The notes below the pieces were generated by a model, which was given only the letters and a program-made list of their open reading frames with translations, ran no database searches and was not told where the DNA came from. Source: Protula sp. h YS-2021 (lineage: Eukaryota > Annelida > Polychaeta > Sabellida > Serpulidae). Taken from it: a DNA stretch of 64,000 bases. The stretch lies in assembly GCA_949752745.1 (NCBI GenBank), contig OX457025.1, forward strand, positions 46,855,601-46,919,600. The letters are read 5' to 3'. The translations under genes were made by a program, and so were the position numbers. Below, piece after piece: positions 60,523 to 64,000 of the stretch; position 1 is the stretch's first letter, and each line of letters opens with the position of its first letter.

Positions 60523-63103
60523 ATGCGCAAGCTAAAGGCTGCATTAGCAGCGGAATGGAACAAAACTGAACAGCTGTATACAAGTCAGCTGCCACCTTAC
60601 GTCATCAAGCAGCTGATGAACAGCCAGGTGCCAGAACCAGGTAAACACTCGAAAACAAAATCTTTTGTGTAAATTCTAAAATTTCACCTAGAATCCTAGA
60701 AACTGTAGAAACTTGATATTTCTCAGTTCTATAGAATGCGCTATCGTGATGGATACACATTTTCAGCCAGATTAACATTTTATCAAAAACTCTCCTGTAG
60801 TTCAATTAGATAATTAGAATACAACCAAAAATAGCGCAGAATGTAATTTACTTTGGACAGGGGTGTACGAGAACGCGAGTGTGTTGTTCTGTGACGTGGT
60901 TGGTTTCTTGAAGAAATGTACCGCGGCGGAGACTCTCAGCGTTCTGACACAGCTTCACAACGCCGTGAACCATGTCTGTGACGCGCACGGCACGTGCAGG
61001 GTATCTAAGATGGTAGGTATGTCCATGGGGAGGGTATGGTGAATGCACAAGATGTATGGTATGCATAGAGTATGTTGTATACACCGTATATGTTGTATGA
61101 CAGTTTGTTGCATAAACACGGCATGCTGTATACATAGCGCATGATGTATACACAGGCCATGCTACATACCTACGGTATACTGTATTCAGAGAACATGTTG
61201 TACACACAGGGCATGCTGAATACACAGGACATGCTGAATACACAAGGCATGCTGTATACACAGGTAATGCTGTATACATAGGGTATATTCTGTACACATG
61301 GCATGCTGTATATACATGGTGTGTCGCATGCTGTTTTGGCATGGTACATGTTGTACATGCGGAGTGTGCAGCACGTATAGGATGCACGTGTGCAGCATGT
61401 ATACGTATGTACCTATGCATGTATGCATGCGTGGGAGGCCTGTTTCATTATTAATGTTGATAACAATTCTTGTCACTAGAATCTAAACGAAATCACGACA
61501 GAAGGAACCATCTTTACAGGTGAGTTCAATCGGCGACGCTTTCCTGGTGCTCAGCGGGGTCTCCGGACCCGACGCGTCGCACGTCGAACGCTTGGCCAAC
61601 ACCGCCATGGCCATGATACATGATGTTACTGGCAGGAAGAGTCAGCTTACCTTTCGGTCCCGCCGACGGCAGTACATCCATTAAGGTGACCGTAAGGCCC
61701 TATCACGTTGCGCTATAAATTTTATTACCGAAGGCTCCTTGTCTTATATCATCTTTGAGTTGCATTGCAATGGAGAAAGTAATGAAATATCGACCCACTT
61801 CAATTCATCTCAGTTTTGTTTTTATTTTCACTTTTACTTAATTCAGTTAATTTTATATCTCATGTTAAAGTAAAAAAAAGGTGGCGCACTATTTTAAGTC
61901 GTAGGAATATTTCAGATTCGGATCGGCATGGAGGTAGGGCGGGTGGTGTGCTGTGTGCTGGGCGACGAAGTGCCCCGCTTCATGGTTATATGAGGACGCC
62001 GTCACTATGGCCTGTAAGACGGAGAGTCACGGATTGCCAGAGCAGATACACGTGACTCAAAACTTCCACCAGTAGGTCCGAAGTAGGTTCCCAGTAGGTT
62101 CACTGTGGGTTGAAGTATTCATTCTCGATTGAAGACTCCTTCTTTTCCGTTTTTTCGGCTTCACTTTTCTTTTTTCTTTTCTTCCTGTAAATTCGTAATT
62201 TCGATCGTTTCATAGTTAAACCAATCGGTGTCTAGCTGGAATTATTTTTAACAGACTTTTAAGGCACAAACCATTTCGCATTAACAAGAGGGGCAATATT
62301 GATATTCGCGGTCAAGGTCACACAACGACTTACGTTCTCGTGGCTAACGAGACTCTCACAGATGATGAGTTGACAGGGCGCAACCGATTCCACCCGAAAG
62401 CAGTAGCCCCAGACACTGTCATCGTCAAGTAAGATGGGAAATTGGTAAATTCTACCTTGCTAAATATGAATTCTTGACTATGAAAATTTTTGTGGTATAG
62501 CAAATGAAACATGTTAAAGCCGTGCAAACGGAATTAGATAACAAATATAATAAACAAACTAGAACTACTTGTGCACCGCTGAGTAATAAACGTGTATCCC
62601 CATCGGTTACAGGTCCGTGCACTCTCCAGGAACTGGTCGTTGTAGCAGTACTAGCGGGCCCTTGACATCTCAGAGGAACCAGGTGGCTCCGTTTTCTCCT
62701 CACGGCACGGTAATACCTTTAAAGAACATATACAAAGTACGTCCATAAACGTTTCTGACTTCATGCCCCACCCCCTTCTTCCCCTGTAGGCCAAATTTGT
62801 GATGTCACTGATTTACATAATACCAGAGAACACATTCGCCATAGACCATCGCCTCACTCTTTGCGCCTCTGTTTACTGGTGACATACTGTAAATAAGTGC
62901 TGTGAACGTTTTTACAACCATTTTAAAACAGAGTACGAAGGGTGACGTTCACAATCAAGGTCTTTCGTAAAGTATCCTGCAAGCAATCCAATTGTTTTCT
63001 GTATATCAACTATTTGCTACTTTTTCAGATTCTCCGTTTGTGGCCAAGTTGGACAGAGGATGAAATATTTACCAAAAAGACTTTTACAGCACTTAACACT
63101 TAA
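60523..63103 (+). CDS. Class III nucleotidyl-cyclase-like gene, 3' part (seven exons)
   Basis: Exons 60523-60640, 60861-61012, 61520-61685, 61916-62071, 62255-62428, 62613-62709 and 63029-63103, joined by GT-AG introns with matching phases. Order: helical linker (YTSQLPPYVIKQLM), cyclase strand 1 VLFCDVVGFLKKC, SIGDAFLVLSG, IRIGMEVGRVVCCVLGDEVP, VTMACKTESHGLPEQIHV, GNIDIRGQGHTTTYVLV, and a serine-rich tail ending ALNT. This is the guanylyl/adenylyl cyclase homology domain. Both metal-binding aspartates are present. Purine-selecting positions read S and M instead of E and C, and the NxxxR pair reads T and K, so activity alone is doubtful; it may serve as one half of a heterodimer. Two one-base frame breaks (about 61655 in TTT; about 61992) are needed to read it: mutation or sequencing errors. 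Upstream exons are not found. AATAAA at 63305 follows. Confidence 0.82.
61055..61330. repeat. ~19-bp minisatellite in a cyclase intron
   Basis: About thirteen imperfect units of the type ACACAGGGCATGCTGTAT between the second and third visible exons. Minus-strand ORFs of repeated YSMPC-like peptides are by-products. Confidence 0.85.
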
Positions 63104-63304
63104 ACCTTTAATAGTAATAGCACAGAAAAGACACAACAGAATTTTTGTGTTTATAACTTCCGTGTTTAGAACATGTCGCCTTGGTTACGAGCATTGTGCG
63201 ATCCCCGTAGGAATCACTTTTGGGAGTGAATTGGTGTCATTTACGTATCCACTGTTTTGCAGTTATTTGTTCTAGGATATATAGTCTGTTTTAGATTCCG
63301 TTGA

Positions 63305-63310
63305 AATAAA
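63305..63310 (+). terminator. Poly(A) signal of the cyclase-like gene
   Basis: AATAAA about 200 bp after the stop codon; a C-rich tract follows at 63340. Confidence 0.6.
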
Positions 63311-64000
63311 TATACATTGCACTGTACTTTACTTTAACCCCCCCCCCTCCCCCGCCGTGGGCACTTATTACGGTGTCCATACCGACTGACTACTGGTCAA
63401 CTGACCGCCGGACAAATGACACCGGCCATATGACCACAGCGAAATGAAAAAAAAAAACGACTATATGACCAAGCACCAGCGGAATTTGCAGTTATTTCAT
63501 TTTTTGAGGGGGGGGGTGGGCGAGGGTGGGAGGGGAGATGAAGAGACATGGGAAGGTAAAGAATAAGAATGCTGCACAGCTGAGAAAACAGAGCTTGACA
63601 GCAAGGAGAAAGATGGGTGGCATCGTATGGTATAGCAATAACAAAGCACGGGGATTAGTATGGATCTGGCGACACCGTGGCGGCGTATCTAAGAATTCTA
63701 TTCCGTGCAGACAAAATAGTGTCGATTTCAGATAGTGTCGTATCACCCAAATCATGCAAGATGGCAATGGTCCAATAAGAAAAAAAAAACAAAAAACAAA
63801 AAACAAAACAAAAACACAACAAAACAAAAACAAACAAAAAAAAAAACGAATGTAACGTGCTTATGTAGAGTTGCAAAACACCTTGAGAATTTATGCATGG
63901 ATTACGCCGAAATGACGTAAGAACTCGGAGGAATTCCTCAAAGAAACAGGTCACAGCGTGCCTTTCGCATAGTAATTTAGGAACATTCTGTGTTGGACTT
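63311..64000. other. Right-edge sequence, nothing recognised
   Basis: Contains C-rich (63340-63353), G-rich (63507-63535) and A-rich (63779-63846, AAAAC units) tracts and a short GACCGCCGGACAAATGACACC-like region with repeated TGAC words (63380-63440). No gene was recognised. Confidence 0.45.

Noticed and set aside
60848..61486. 190-codon minus-strand ORF over a cyclase exon
   Set aside because: It reads a minisatellite and the antisense of a real exon; the Y/C/M-rich repeats are not protein-like.

Overview
The window is animal nuclear DNA, most likely from a mollusc. It has spliced genes with GT-AG introns, long AT-rich non-coding DNA, many tandem arrays and several kinds of transposable element. 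The mollusc assignment is an inference. It rests on repeats built from tandem core units, then a GGAC/ACGG-type microsatellite, then a GC-rich terminal hairpin (the architecture of bivalve 'pearl'/Helitron-associated elements), and on a GATTGATTGGTTTAACG-type dispersed repeat.

Three host genes can be read. A single-exon tubulin-folding cofactor C gene (TBCC, 5.0-6.0 kb, +) is intact. A complete nine-exon gene for V-type proton ATPase subunit E (ATP6V1E, 24.1 to 9.1 kb, -) spans 15 kb. Its exons are short, and it is found only by following splice sites and phase; it encodes 226 residues. The last seven exons of a class III nucleotidyl-cyclase-like gene (60.5-63.1 kb, +) close the window. It carries two one-base frame breaks and several changed catalytic positions.

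Mobile DNA fills most of the rest. At 26.1-36.7 kb lies a full-length Ty3/gypsy LTR retrotransposon (- strand) with 276-bp LTRs, a GTAC target duplication and a tRNA-Leu-type primer site. Its gag and pol are broken, but an extra ORF coding for a C2H2 zinc-finger protein between pol and the 3' LTR is intact. At 37.6-43.5 kb is a decayed Polinton/Maverick (adintovirus-like) remnant: protein-primed DNA polymerase B, a PC4-like protein and an unknown protein on +, and an adenain-like protease and a major capsid protein on -. In the polymerase, the catalytic motif C has been replaced by a perfect 25-bp inverted repeat. A MULE/FLYWCH transposase fragment, two short MITEs, a large fold-back repeat and several pearl-like elements are also present, many of them in ATP6V1E introns.

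Tandem DNA is abundant. A 33-bp minisatellite of about 98 units lies in ATP6V1E intron 7 and starts about 10 nt from an exon. A 5-kb, roughly 90-bp satellite lies at 45-50 kb. Diverged core-repeat arrays occupy 50.9-54.8 kb, and a roughly 65-bp minisatellite runs up to the first visible cyclase exon. Regions where nothing could be recognised are listed as such.
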